Source: Plazaster borealis
Taxonomy: Eukaryota > Echinodermata > Asteroidea > Forcipulatida > Labidiasteridae
Assembly: GCA_021014325.1 (NCBI GenBank)
Contig: CM037474.1
Span: forward strand, 1,699,001 to 1,763,000
Length of the DNA: 64,000 nt
Direction of reading: 5' to 3'
Positions 1 through 12,669 of the stretch are shown piece after piece. Position 1 is the stretch's first letter; each line of letters starts with the position of its first letter. The translations under genes were made by a program, and so were the position numbers. The notes under the pieces are model-generated. The model had not been told where the DNA came from and searched no databases. It was given only the letters and a program-made list of their open reading frames with translations.

Positions 1-245
1 CCAATGAATGATAATTAAATTATCATCTATGATTTGAAGATATTGAAATAACACAATACTCGTTACAATAATTCTTATCGCAGATATTTTTATTCTTAAA
101 AGCAGCATAGGACCGTGCAATGGCTATCAGAATTTCCTTTGAGTTTGCGGTAAGCACATGGCACAAGGATCCTTGCTGCTGAAGATCAACTGGTCTGTTG
201 CCTGATTAAAAGAGGTCTGGACTCCATCGTCAAGCCAATGCTTAC

Positions 246-326
246 CTTGGTGGATCCAGGACCAGGGTCACTTGTCTGATGCTGTAGAGCCTGCTGGACG
301 CTCACCTTCGTGTCAGCTGGATTGGC
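246..326 (-). other. Probable further coding exon of the RBM5/10 gene
   Basis: On the minus strand a 15-T tract leads to a CAG acceptor, then 27 in-frame codons (starting [12 protein letters not shown]) and an AAG|GTAAGC donor. Both ends are phase 0, which fits the preceding exon at 952-1092. I see no clear sequence match to the vertebrate proteins in this variable linker, so this is a gene-structure argument only. No C2H2 or G-patch exon is visible in positions 1-245. Confidence 0.45.
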
Positions 327-3300
327 CTGGATTGGCCAAAAAAAAAAAAAAAATGGTTACTCATTATGAATATAAGATTCTCAAGTCATTATTATCATTA
401 TTATTTCTACCACCAAAATGATACAAAATGAACAGACAAGATATAAAACAACAATCAAAGAGAAAGAATGACAAGCAACGACACTGAAAATAGATAAGTA
501 ATTCGACAGTTGACTGAAAATGCGAGTTAAAGGGGGGCCACAAAAATCGTACACATTACACGTTCCTGCAAGTAAACATAATAAAGATAATATAAAGTTA
601 AAATAAATGGGTCAGTGGTTAAAAATGCTGAATAAATCACCACTACCCGCAGGTATGTAAAAGCAAGAACAAGATAGAAAAGGGGTAGAACAACAAATAT
701 TAAACAAAGACTGGTCACGAGGTGAAAACTGGACTATTCCATTTCACACATTGGTGTATGGGTAAAACATAAATAATATTCTGGGTTTAGATTAAACCGA
801 AGGTACAAAGAACAATCAGGGTCATTCAAGGTCAGTATTCTTTCTTTGAACTGTGATAGGTTGCACAGAAATAGAGAAGGTAGCTTGGGGAGGGGGGAGG
901 ACGGAAGAAAGGAGTAGAACTGGGATTAATCAAAGTACGTAGATTTCTTACCTTTTTCATCAGCATAGCAAAACCTGCATCAGCAGCACCAGCCACCCAG
1001 TCCCTGCCTTCAATCCCACCCATTGGCCTCTTGAAAGAGTTGGTCTTGGAGGAGTTCATGCTCTTGGCCCATCGTGCCATGTCCTTCACAAGCTGAATGA
1101 ATGGAATCAAAAAGCTTGTTTTTAACCACTTCAGGTCGCTCCAAACAGAATCTTTAATCTTTTGGCTATGTTAAGTCATGGCTTCTTTGTGCCAGCAGTT
1201 CTCAGAAAATAATCCTGTCATGGTGGAAGTGAAAAAATGGACAATCCCCGGCGCTAACTGGTTAAACAGCTTCATGAAATTTAGCCCATGGTTTATAAAA
1301 CAGAATTAAAACGATTTAAACCATCCAGTGGCAGGGGCAATTGAAACATGAGTTCGAATCCTGGTCGTGACACTTGTGTCCTTCACACCACCCAGGAGTA
1401 AATGGGTACCTGTGAGGGTAGAGATTGATGGTGTGAATGATTAGCAACAATTGCGCCCATTGTGGGGTTTGTGGCTGAGCGGTCTAGGGCGATGGACTCA
1501 AGTTCTGTAATTTACAGAATGTGAGTTTGAATCCTGGCCTGATCAACCGCAACAATTATGTCCTTGAGCAATTAAATTTATCATAATAACTTCTCTCCAA
1601 CCAGGAGTACAAATAGGTACCAGCGAGAGTTGGGGAGTAACCTGCAATGGACTGGCATCCTGTCCAGGGGGAATAGAAACATTCTCAGTCGTTTAATGCT
1701 AATGAAACCGGATTAAACACCGGCCTGTTGAGCCATATTGACTAAGGACAGACGTTACTTTGTTTTGTTGTGCCCATTTGGCAGCCGGTGCTGAATAATA
1801 ATACTCCTAAGAAGTTGAGATGGTTTTAGGAAAGCTTAAAGGGTGTGATGAACAAGGATAGTAATAGTGTAAGGCGCTTTGAGGTGCACATTATTATTAT
1901 CATTCAGATAAGACTGCAATACCTTCTTGGCCATCTTGTTCTTGTCATTCTTATCCTTCTTATCTTTGTCCTTTGTCTTGTCGTTTTTATCACCCGCTGC
2001 CAAATCAGCCTGCGCCATGCTCTGGTCCGCTTCCGGTTTGAAGTCTGGTGCCGGTAGGTATGTTGACACTCCAGCATCCCAATACAAGTATGACTGGGTA
2101 TCGCTGTTGTAGTAATACTGTAAAAAGAAGTGCAGTCGTCAATAAGATGAACATATTTGGTAGTGTGCGACATAAATGTTTGTTACATGGAAAGTTGTGC
2201 ACAGAAGTTTGCTCAACTGTACAAAGAAACATGCCGTTAGAAAAGTGATTGAAAAATATTCATAACATACGTTATTGCTAAACAACACCTTTCAGTACGT
2301 TTGTTTAAAGGGTGTGCAAAAACGTTGGTAAAACTGAAGATATAAATGTTCATATATTTGCACATGGCTTACATAGTATCAAGATGGTCACGGTGGGGAA
2401 ACTTCCCTTGAAATATTTTTGCTCCAAACGCTACAGTTTTTGAGAAATGAGTCAAACAATTAGTTTTGATCTAAGAAGGCCAAAACCCGATATTTGAAAA
2501 CGGTGAAAACATATCAGGCTTTTTTCATTGATTTCTCGTGACTCCACTGACCGATTGAGCCTAAACTTTCACAAGTTTGTTATTTCATGTATTTGTTGGG
2601 TCACATAAAGTGTGGATACTGGTCTTTGATGGTTACAAATGTTGTCCGCATGCTTTAACTAGATCTTTACTTTCCTGTCTCCTCCTTTTTCATGTTCTCA
2701 ACAATGCAATACCAAATCCTTTTCCACAAAACATTAAAGAGTTGACACATTTTAAGTAACCAAGCTAAATGTCAACGACAATCGAGCTGTTCGAGTCTCG
2801 CCTTAAGACTCATCTTTTCAAACAGTATTTTTGTAATGTGTAACTTATTGAAAGTCTTTATCTATTATTCAATTTCTACAACTATTTTTAACCAGTTCAT
2901 TTTTTTAGCTACTGTGTATTTGACTGGTCCAAATGTAATTTTTGTAAAATGTTTAATTATCGTTGTTTTTAATTTTATTTGTTTAATCCATTTGCTTGTA
3001 TTCAGCGCCTTGAAGCTGAGCCGATCTGCAACTGTTCGCGCTTTATAAATGTATCTTTATATATATTATTACCTGGGAATTAGCGTCGTAGTAGAGTCCA
3101 ATTGTAGGGTCAAAGTAGAAGCCTGACTGTTCATCGTATTGATAGGTCGAGACATCGGGTGTCGGATATGTGCGACCATCCTGGAAAAACTGGACTACAA
3201 CCGGGGCATCTTGGGTCACTTCCTGCATTCCAAAACACATCAACATGAGCATCGTGAGATGGTCTACTGGCGGAAGTATTTCTCAAATTTCAGTTTTTGT

Positions 3301-6300
3301 GGAAATCTGAAACTGCTAATCTAGTGATTCGCCGATAATGCCAAGTGGTGTTATTTTGAACCATATTACATTTTAGGTCCTGAAACTTGGTAAAAATGTT
3401 TAATACCGATAATGTGGTTGTGAGCAAACTCTGATTTACAAGAGTTTATGATCTTGAATTTGTTGCTTTGTCAAAATTGTGACCAAAATTATCTATTCTA
3501 CAAATCTTGTTTGAATAGCTTCTGTTCCCACCTGTTTCCTCTTCTTCTTCTTCTTGACAGTTGTAGGGGTAGCTGCTCCATCTTTCTTCTCCTCCGACAT
3601 CTTTTCAGGTTGCTGCTCCTGTTCTTTCTTCTTCTCTGACCAGAGTCTGGCCTGCTCAGCGAGCTTCTCTTGGTCGTCTTCAATGGCTGCTGATGCTGCT
3701 GCAGCTGCTGCAGCTGTTGCTGCTGCTGCTGCAGGTGTAACAGCTACAGCTTCAACCTGCTTCTTGACTTCTTCTTGTAGCTTGACTGTGGCCATGATCT
3801 GCTGCTGTAACTGCTGCTGCTGTGTATTACAAAAATTACAAAGAAGTAGAAAAGTCAAAATTGGTTTGAGTCTATGAAACACTATGAAACACAACAAATG
3901 TTTCATTTTTGCTGCGTTCCTGTGGTGGAACACAAGGTTCTCTTTCTCTTGTCTTGAGGAACTCAGCACTTCATGGGCAGTTTGGGGCCGTTTAATGGCT
4001 GACAGGACTGTGGAAAAACACACAATCTTATGCCATTAATACAAAAAAATATGACCTTGCTGCTTTACAAACCAAGAACGAACTTAAACAATCAGGGTCA
4101 TGTGGTAGGCTCTGCGAGATGACTGAAAACTTGTCAACCTTCTCTGGCAATGCACTGTATTGCCAATTGCCCGCACTGTTAATCGAAGCCATTTCTACTC
4201 CACATTCTGATACCAAACTGTGTCTTGATCTACTAACCTGAAGTTGCTGTCGTCTCGCTGCCTGAACCTGTTCTTGAGCTACGGCTGCTTTATCTGGTGA
4301 AAGAAAAATACAAATATGTTTAGTGCACAGTTACTACATCCGACGTCACACTTTGAGGCGTGTGATTAATGCCAGATACCGACCTTAACGAACATGCTGG
4401 TTACCTACCAGATGTACCTTTGACCTACATTAATAGGAAATAAACGTCATACACTTGTGTAGTTTTGTGGCTGACTGGTATGGCCTACTTACATTGGTCT
4501 CTGTCCGTAGGAATAACAACTGCACTCTGACCTGCAGGGGCGATGGCAGCATTGGCACTAACCAGAAGGACTTGTGTAGGAAATGCCAACTGGCCTGGTA
4601 GCGTACTACCCGTTTGCACTACATACTGCTGGTAGGCATACGGAGTCTGCTGGGCACCAGTGGCCAAGCGGGCAGGGTCGAGGGTAGCATGTTGGAAGTA
4701 CGACAGCGCAGCAGTTGAGGCGGCTGTTGGTGGAGTGGTGATGGTTTTCTCCTCTTCAGGGCTGCCATACTACATGTAAAGAACGGGATCATAATCTCAC
4801 TCTACATATGGCAAGTCAATTCAAAACAAGCACTAACCTAGTGATAAGTTATTACGGCACATGTGTGCGTTTATATTGCAAGCCTGAAAATTTCGCTGCT
4901 TCCTGTTAAATAGGGGATTTTGTCCTCTGGTGTGTGTGTCCCCCGTACGGTAAACTAATATGGGCTGAAGGAAGTTGATACAAAAGAGGGCGCTATCAGA
5001 TGAAATTTCTACACAACAGAATCTCCTGCCACACTGGCTCCAAAGCTGGTATTTGTCTGCATGCAATTTCATCAAAAATCACAAATTTCATTGGTCAGAA
5101 AGAAACTTTTAATTCTGACAGGAACTTAGTCTTTGAAGAACTTGTAAAAGCAAAGTCCAATTATTAAACATTTCTTGCTTAAATCATCGAAGAAAAACTA
5201 GCTCAATGCACCATTTTTGACCGATATCCTGCTAATTTCTGCCCAGCACAAAATTGTTTGCTTAAGCAGCTCTTTGAAATTGGGCCAAGATCTTAGAAGG
5301 TATGTTGAAATGATGGCATTTCCACCTTTTGAAAAACCCTGGAGTTATAGATTTCAAGAATAATTTAATAATTTAGAAACAGTATCCTCGGTGCTTGAGA
5401 AGTAGATCAAAGACCATGATTTATCTTTATCTGGAGAAAATTACATCATTTTGTTTCACCCAGCAGACATAAAAAAGTATAAATTCAGATAAAATTAAGA
5501 AAGTTCTTTTCGCTGCACATATTTCCCCCTTAACCATCTTTGCTAAATAACAAAAGTTTGTGCTGTACTGAGAAGTTAATGACTACTTACAGCTGGCCAC
5601 TGGGGTTCAGCGACTGCTTGGGTGGGCGCTTCGGGTCTCTCTGGAATGTTCTGTTTACAAAAGTGTACAGACACTGCAACAGGAAGAAAGAGTAAAACAA
5701 AAGAGAGACACTTTAACCATCTGTAAATGAAGTCACAATAAACTTTGGGGTGAACAAAGAAAAATTTACTGGAACGGGATTTGAACCTGCAACCTCCGGG
5801 GTTAACATGCTCGTGCTCCACCAACTGAGCTAATCTAGCCCAGACAAATCCAGATGGTTCACATTGACCGTTTCAATGGGGGCATGGAGATTAAAAACCC
5901 CTAAACGTAAAGCCCCCTCCCCCCACCCCTATCACAACCACAATGCTTACCCTGTTTCCCATCTATCTGAAACGGCGGTTGCATGGAGGCCAAGATATTC
6001 ATGAGGTGAGTGGCCGTTTCAACGGTGTCCATCTCTACGTAGCAATAACCGCGTGATGTGCGCGTGAGCGTGTCCCGCGCTATGCTGATATTCATCTTGG
6101 CTGATGACGTGTACTCCAAGACTTTGGTGACGGTTTCTTCCGTTGTCAGAGCGTCCAGGCCCATTAAAATCAACACTGAGAGTAAAATGAGAGCGTTTAT
6201 GATACACAATGGCAAAGCAATAGAGAAAGAAATGGGAAGAAATAGAATGGGAAGACCCAGGAAGACCGTGCAAGACGAACTCAAGAACGAATGAGACTTG

Positions 6301-9300
6301 ACAAGAACAAAATAACTACCAGGCACCTCCAACTATAATTGTGTGACGCCATATATTTTCTTAACGTTTTTGTTTTTTTCAATAAACAAAACAAATAATT
6401 TCCAGTACAAAGCACTGCAATATTTGCTGTCGGTTACTGTAAAGTGCTGTTGTGGCGAGAGTGGAAATCTTTCCATTCCAATTTCAAATCATGCCCAACT
6501 TAATGTAACTATTGAATTTGCCTAATGGTACGAGGAAGATCAGCTGGGTAGGCCCCCAACAACGAAACACCGGAAGTTCAGAGCCCAAATTTTAAAGACC
6601 ATCTTAAGCACAAAAAGTAGCTCAGCACAACATAATTTGTTTACCAGAATAAGGTTACCAGCCAAAACACCACGTCACATGTACCGTCTGTGACTGGTAT
6701 CTTTCTTAATTTCGCATAGCAAACAGTAATCCCGCAGGTGGGCTCCCAGAGCAATATGAAAATGCCAATTAAAGTGGTATACATTCAATTCTTACCGTTA
6801 TATGCTACCTGGCCTATTTCACTGTAGCGTTCCGAATCTTGAAGAAAAACAAAACAACAAAAAACACATTCAATTAAAAGTACATACCTAAATATACATA
6901 TATTGAATAACAAGGATCAAATAAAAAGGGTAACAAGGAGTTTTACAAGCTGAGAATGTGACAATGTTGTTGTATGGCAATGTTGTTGGTGTAAGTTTAG
7001 AGAAAGTTTTTAAAAAAACCTGTATGAACTATGTAGTGGTGCCATTTAATAATTGAATCCAATGTGTACGATGGTTTCAAGAGTAATACACTGCTCTCCT
7101 GAAGTTATTGAGAGCTCTTGGTACTCCTTAGAACCAAACTTTACACATCAGTCTAAAAAGTGAAAAAAACCCACTATTTTATAAAAATCAGACTACCCAT
7201 GATGATAAGCAGGTTGTAAGTACCTCAGAGGATTCATACACCCATACCGGATTTCAGAATTGGATTAGTGGATTATTATTTGTTTACATGATCAAAGTAA
7301 ATAAACTCCCCATGGGTCGTTCTCCATTTTAGATTTTAAGGAGTGCCTTTTTGTAGTACTCCTCGAACAAGGTGGAGGAGTGTGATTGCATTTACTCTCC
7401 CTAAAAATGAAGGTCTGTTTGGTTCTTTTACATGCATTACACAACAAACAGAACATAAGGCTTTACGTCCCATCCAAAGAACAAAACAATTTTGGTCAAG
7501 TGTTTTTCTCAAGGACACAAGTGCAATGACAGGAACCCACACTCTGAAAACACCAGAACTAGGCTCCAATGCATTAGACTGCTCGGCCAAGACATCTCAA
7601 AGCTTCCCATTGGACTCTGCACAGTCAAACAGACAATGCTTTGCATTGGATCAGGCTTTCTGCTACAGTTATCAGCAAAATCACCCAGTTTGTGTCTTGA
7701 TTGGGTAGTTAACCTAAAAGTCAGCTCCGTAAAACATAAAGTCACAAGTTAACACGATTCTTACCATCTTTGCTGATGCTACACTTGAAGCAATATTCTC
7801 TCCTCTTGAAGTTATGCGTACCACACTACACAGAAATAAAACAATCAATGCAAATAAAACACAAGTACGACATCGCTACTACATACACATGGAAAGATGA
7901 TGGCATACGTAAATGTCAATCAGCATTTTTCCAATCTCAATGATGCTGAACTAGAGAAGTACGAGGTTATAGTAAAACAAATATAACAAGATTTATTTTG
8001 GGAGGACAGTTGATATTAGCTCCCTTGTTAGTGGAAAGTTGATAAACTTGGCTTCGCCACGGGAACTAGTTTGTCAACTTCCAATACCTCGGGGAGCTAC
8101 TATAGACTGTCCACCCTCATATCATGTTATCTTTAGAGATAAATACCTGAGAGCAGAACCAGTCTTCTTCTCTATCCTTATTGGAGCTGAAGACAAGCTG
8201 AGTTTCCTGTCCACCAAGAACAACGAGGCCCTGTTAGATGGTAGAGCACAAGTACCGAAGTTAGTGACCGAGCTAACCCAAAAAGTTCACCCTTGGCACA
8301 CTGGCTAGAAAACAATCTATTCAATAGACCACTATCACTGTTCTGCCATTTTGTTTTTATTTTTATTTGGTAACAGTCCATGTAACCCAAACAGGTGCTT
8401 GTTTGAAAATAGTCTGTCCCCTCTTTATGTATCACTGCAGTTGTAATGACTACACATAGGGTACTAGGCTGAGATGGCAACAGCATGATAACGGTCTATT
8501 GTGACACCTACTGGTGCATGACCTTGGAAAATGAAAATGGGAAAAACCTTAAGGGGAAACAAAGATCGCGTGCAAAAGCACTTGTCGATTTTCAGCCAGA
8601 ACTGCAGGCGTGGATAACTGCAAAGATATACCATGTTCTGAAAATCAGGAAAGAGGGCCGCATGGCAAAGGACGCAGGCCTGCAGACATTACTTATGAAG
8701 TTAAGTTGCTCAAAAGCACCGCTGCAGAAGCTGCTTGTTTGTGCAAATATAACGCTAATGCTCAAACACGCAATGTGTTAACGCACATGTATAGCCCTTT
8801 TACGAAAAACAGAGTCTACACAAGGTGTCACGGCCACTTCTACAAGAGGAGTTAGTTTTGATGCGAGCCACTTTGCTTCATCGCATGCTGTTTATAGCAG
8901 CATTTCATCAACGTACATCAGCCTACTTCTACATCTTGGAGCAGAGTTTGAATGTCGCACTTAGTTTCTGTTCGTATGGACAGTCAAAACGTTTGTTGTA
9001 CACAACTACCAAAACTAACTTCTGAAATACATAACAAAATTTCATGGATTGAAATTTGCTAATGCCCCCTGACAATTCAATTTAACTTTGCTGAGTTGTA
9101 TTAGGAAGGGGAGTGTGTAGGGAACTCCAGCCTAAATCTGTCTGGCTGATACAACGTAATTTTAAAGAGGAAGGGAAATGTCAAATTCAAATTTGTGATA
9201 AACTCATTTCCAATAGATGGAGTCCTCATGTCAGTGGGAAAAAATTACAAGTCTCTAACCTCACCTTAAAATGTTGTAAATTGCCATTGGTTTCGATAAC

Positions 9301-12300
9301 GAATACAATGGCAATTTACACCATTTTAACTTGAGGTTAGAGGCTTGTAACTTTTTCCCCACTGACATGAGGACTCCATCTATTGGAAAATGAGTACATC
9401 ACAAATATGAATTTGACATTTCCCTTCCTCTTTAAAGAGAACTAAACATAATCTGAGGATATCTTTCAGCTAACTATTGGTTTGTTGATGTTTTTTGCCT
9501 TACAATTAATTTTAATCTACGTAAAAACGTAAAATATTTTAATACAAAGACATATCTTTGGATAGCCTTTTTCAATCATAAAATAATTTTTGTTCATAAT
9601 TCAATGGCTTGTTTTATATTCTCCAATCAGACTAATAATAAAAGGTCTAGTTGAGGGTTTTAACACAGTCCAAAACTATCCTACAGTGATGATTTTTGTC
9701 TGCATTTACTGTTAATTTCACAGAACTGCTTCAGTAGACAATATTGCTCAACAAATTTCTGCTAAGCAAAATTGAGCAGGCAACCAAGTTGCAAACTGGT
9801 ACATAAAAGTGTTGTTTGAAGCTTTGCATGGTGTGGAGAAATAAGAAGTAACTATAAATAAATAGCAAACTTGCAGGTACAACCATGTGTAAAATCTTTT
9901 TGTGGGAGTATTGGCTCTGAAAAGAGCCGGTGTGGTCTCGACGTTTCGAACAGTATACTCTGAAGATGAGCAGAGTATACTGTTTGAAACGTCGAGACCA
10001 CACCGGCTCTTTTCAGAGCCAACACTCCCACAAAAATATTTTACACATGTTTGTACCCGCAAGTTTACTATTCATTTATAGCTACTTCTTATGGTACATA
10101 TAACATGGTATTTTGGCTGGTAACCTTATTCTTTATGCTTAGCTCAGCTTGTTTAAGTGCTTAAGTAACTCTATGAAATTGGGCACAGATCTAGTTCAGT
10201 TGTATCAATTCCGACGAACCTAAATGTTTTTCCCACCCAAACGATTTCTGGAATTGTAGATATATAAGACGTCTCTTCACCTGAGACGGATACGGAAAGA
10301 CAGATGTTCATCTCTACCAAAGTGGACTTCCCATTTTTTTTTTGTCTCTCCAGGGGTAGTGACTAACAACGTTTTTTGCTTTAACACGGGATATGACTAC
10401 ATGTAGGTTCTGGAATAATTCCGAAAGCCTCTTTTCACTTGAAAAGGGGGGAAAGGACCTGCAAACCTCACAGTTACAAGCCCACAGTCGTACATCGACG
10501 CATCCGCACACAGCTTGCATTTTGATGTGAATGACATTCTGTGTAAAGTGAAGCCGATGCCTGAACAATTTTCAGGGGGGGAGGGACTTGATTCTCAAAA
10601 AAGGGGGTGTTTTACAGACATGCAGGAAAATACACGGAACCTGGTTCTCCTCCATCCATCGCTGGGCGTCGGGCAGGAACTGAAACTCCACAAAGGCAAA
10701 GCCCCTGGAGGCACCTAGAGGCGAGGCACAATAACATTCAGAACATCGGGTGTTAACAAGCAAAACAAGGGTGTTCTAAGTATCAAACACAATAGCCCAC
10801 CATTCAGTGGTAGTTGGTTCTTATGGCTAGGCCAGCGCTCTGTTTTCTATGCCAAATGAATCAATGGAGCAGGGTGGGTTTTTTTTTTGGATGATCACAG
10901 ATCCTTCCACAATTGTTCATTGAGAATCAACATTTTCAAACGAGAAACGGTGTAAATTTAAATTCAAGTCTCTTTCTTAAGACTATTTCTGAAATTCAAC
11001 TTGTATCAATCTCAATCGGGTAATCGAGGAAAACTACAAAATAAAAGATAACAATAATGGCGGACTGCGATCTTTAAGAAAATCTTCCATTCACCGTCAA
11101 GGAGTTCATTATGAGCTAAAAGCTAAATTTTCTATGAAGTAAACATTACTTTGAAACGGTAAATTTGACAACACATTATTAAAAATAGTAAACAAATCCG
11201 ATCAAAATGTTCAAATTAATCTGGTTCATTAGATTAACTTACCTCGATGGATCTTTATCAATGTGCTTATGATCAAAAGACTTCAGCGAACACATATTCC
11301 TCAATCAATTAACAAGAGCAAAAGAACATAACTCTACGACAGTAATAAGATGTGAAGGAAAAACTCTGCTAAAAAACCCAATTTAGCTTTCATTTATAAT
11401 GACTAAACCTTTCATTTAAAATAACTAAACCAACAGTCCCTGCCGGTGAATGGAAGATCTGTAGCCTTTGACCATAATTTGAAGGAAAAAAAAGATGAGC
11501 AGAACTTGATTGGAGGGACGCTGAAAAAATGCTAAGCCATGATGTCCTTTTTCCTCTGAGAATTAACCAAGGTGGGGGAAATTGAATTCCCCCTCCACAC
11601 ACTTCGTGTTCTCACCTGTGTCTCTATGCTTGACAAGACGAACATCTTTGATTGGAGCACCGAACATCTGCAAAATGGTTCGGATCTAGAAAGAAAATAT
11701 TGACACAAAGATTAAGCCATAAATACAATGAAGTATCGGAACGGTGTGCTTTTAGATGAGAGTAAAGCTTTGGTTCGAGGAACATTTATTCCAATGGCAG
11801 AATTTGTAACAACAGGTGACAGTTTCATAACCAGTGAAATGGAAAACACAGTAATACTATGGGCAGAAATTAGGCAAACAATACTTCAAGAATAATTCTG
11901 CGTGATTTAATGTTCCAAACTCTGCTTCTGTTTTTTGTTTTTTTAGGGGGGGTTCACAACTTGAAACTGTTGTGCATCTTGCAGGGTAGTGAAATGGCTT
12001 CTGGGCTACTCAACAGTCAGATTGACTAGTTAAGCCGGCAAGTGAAAACAAATTGGGGACAAAAATGTTTCAAGGATTTTTGGCCCTTGTGCATATATTC
12101 TTTCTCCTGATTTGACCAGATTTTAATTGATCCAAAACTACACAGCTAAAGCAACCATGCTTAGCATGAATCCAGGCATACCAGCAAAACAAACAAACAA
12201 ATTACAGCATTAATTTACACGCTGAACAATCTTATGGAAACAAGAAAGTTCCCAACGAGACTTTCTATTCGGTTAAGGGTGCTGTACTTACATCATGGTC

Positions 12301-12638
12301 AGTAACTGAACTATTTAGACCCTTCAGCATGACTGTGCGACTTGGTTTCTCCTTCTTGGAAGATCCTCGCTCCCTGCTCTCTCCATATCTATCATCCTCA
12401 TCCTCTCTGTTGCCGTTTCTCTCACTGCGTCTGCCACCCCTTCTGTCGTCCCCTCTATCACTGCGTCTGTCATTGTATCTCTCATCATATCTGCTGCGGT
12501 AAGATCTGTCCTCGCTCCTTGAGTACCTCCTGGAGTCTTCTTCTTCGTATCTATCCTCAAACCTACTATTGGGTATTCTGTCTTCATAATTCTCATCGCG
12601 TCTCGAGCTCTGGGAAAACCGGGGGAAAATACATTTCA

Positions 12639-12669
<31 letters not shown>

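Noticed and set aside
5591..5640. Shorter RBM5/10 exon starting at a CCAG acceptor
   Set aside because: It keeps phase, but drops the last beta strand of RRM2; the TTGCAG acceptor at 5673 restores VSVHF.
5763..5841. Possible tRNA gene on the minus strand
   Set aside because: A and B boxes are good, but acceptor and T-stem pairing fails, so a tRNA-derived SINE head is more likely.
8039..8308. Plus-strand frame of 89 codons
   Set aside because: It overlaps RBM5/10 exon 6 on the other strand and a short foldback; no support for a separate gene.
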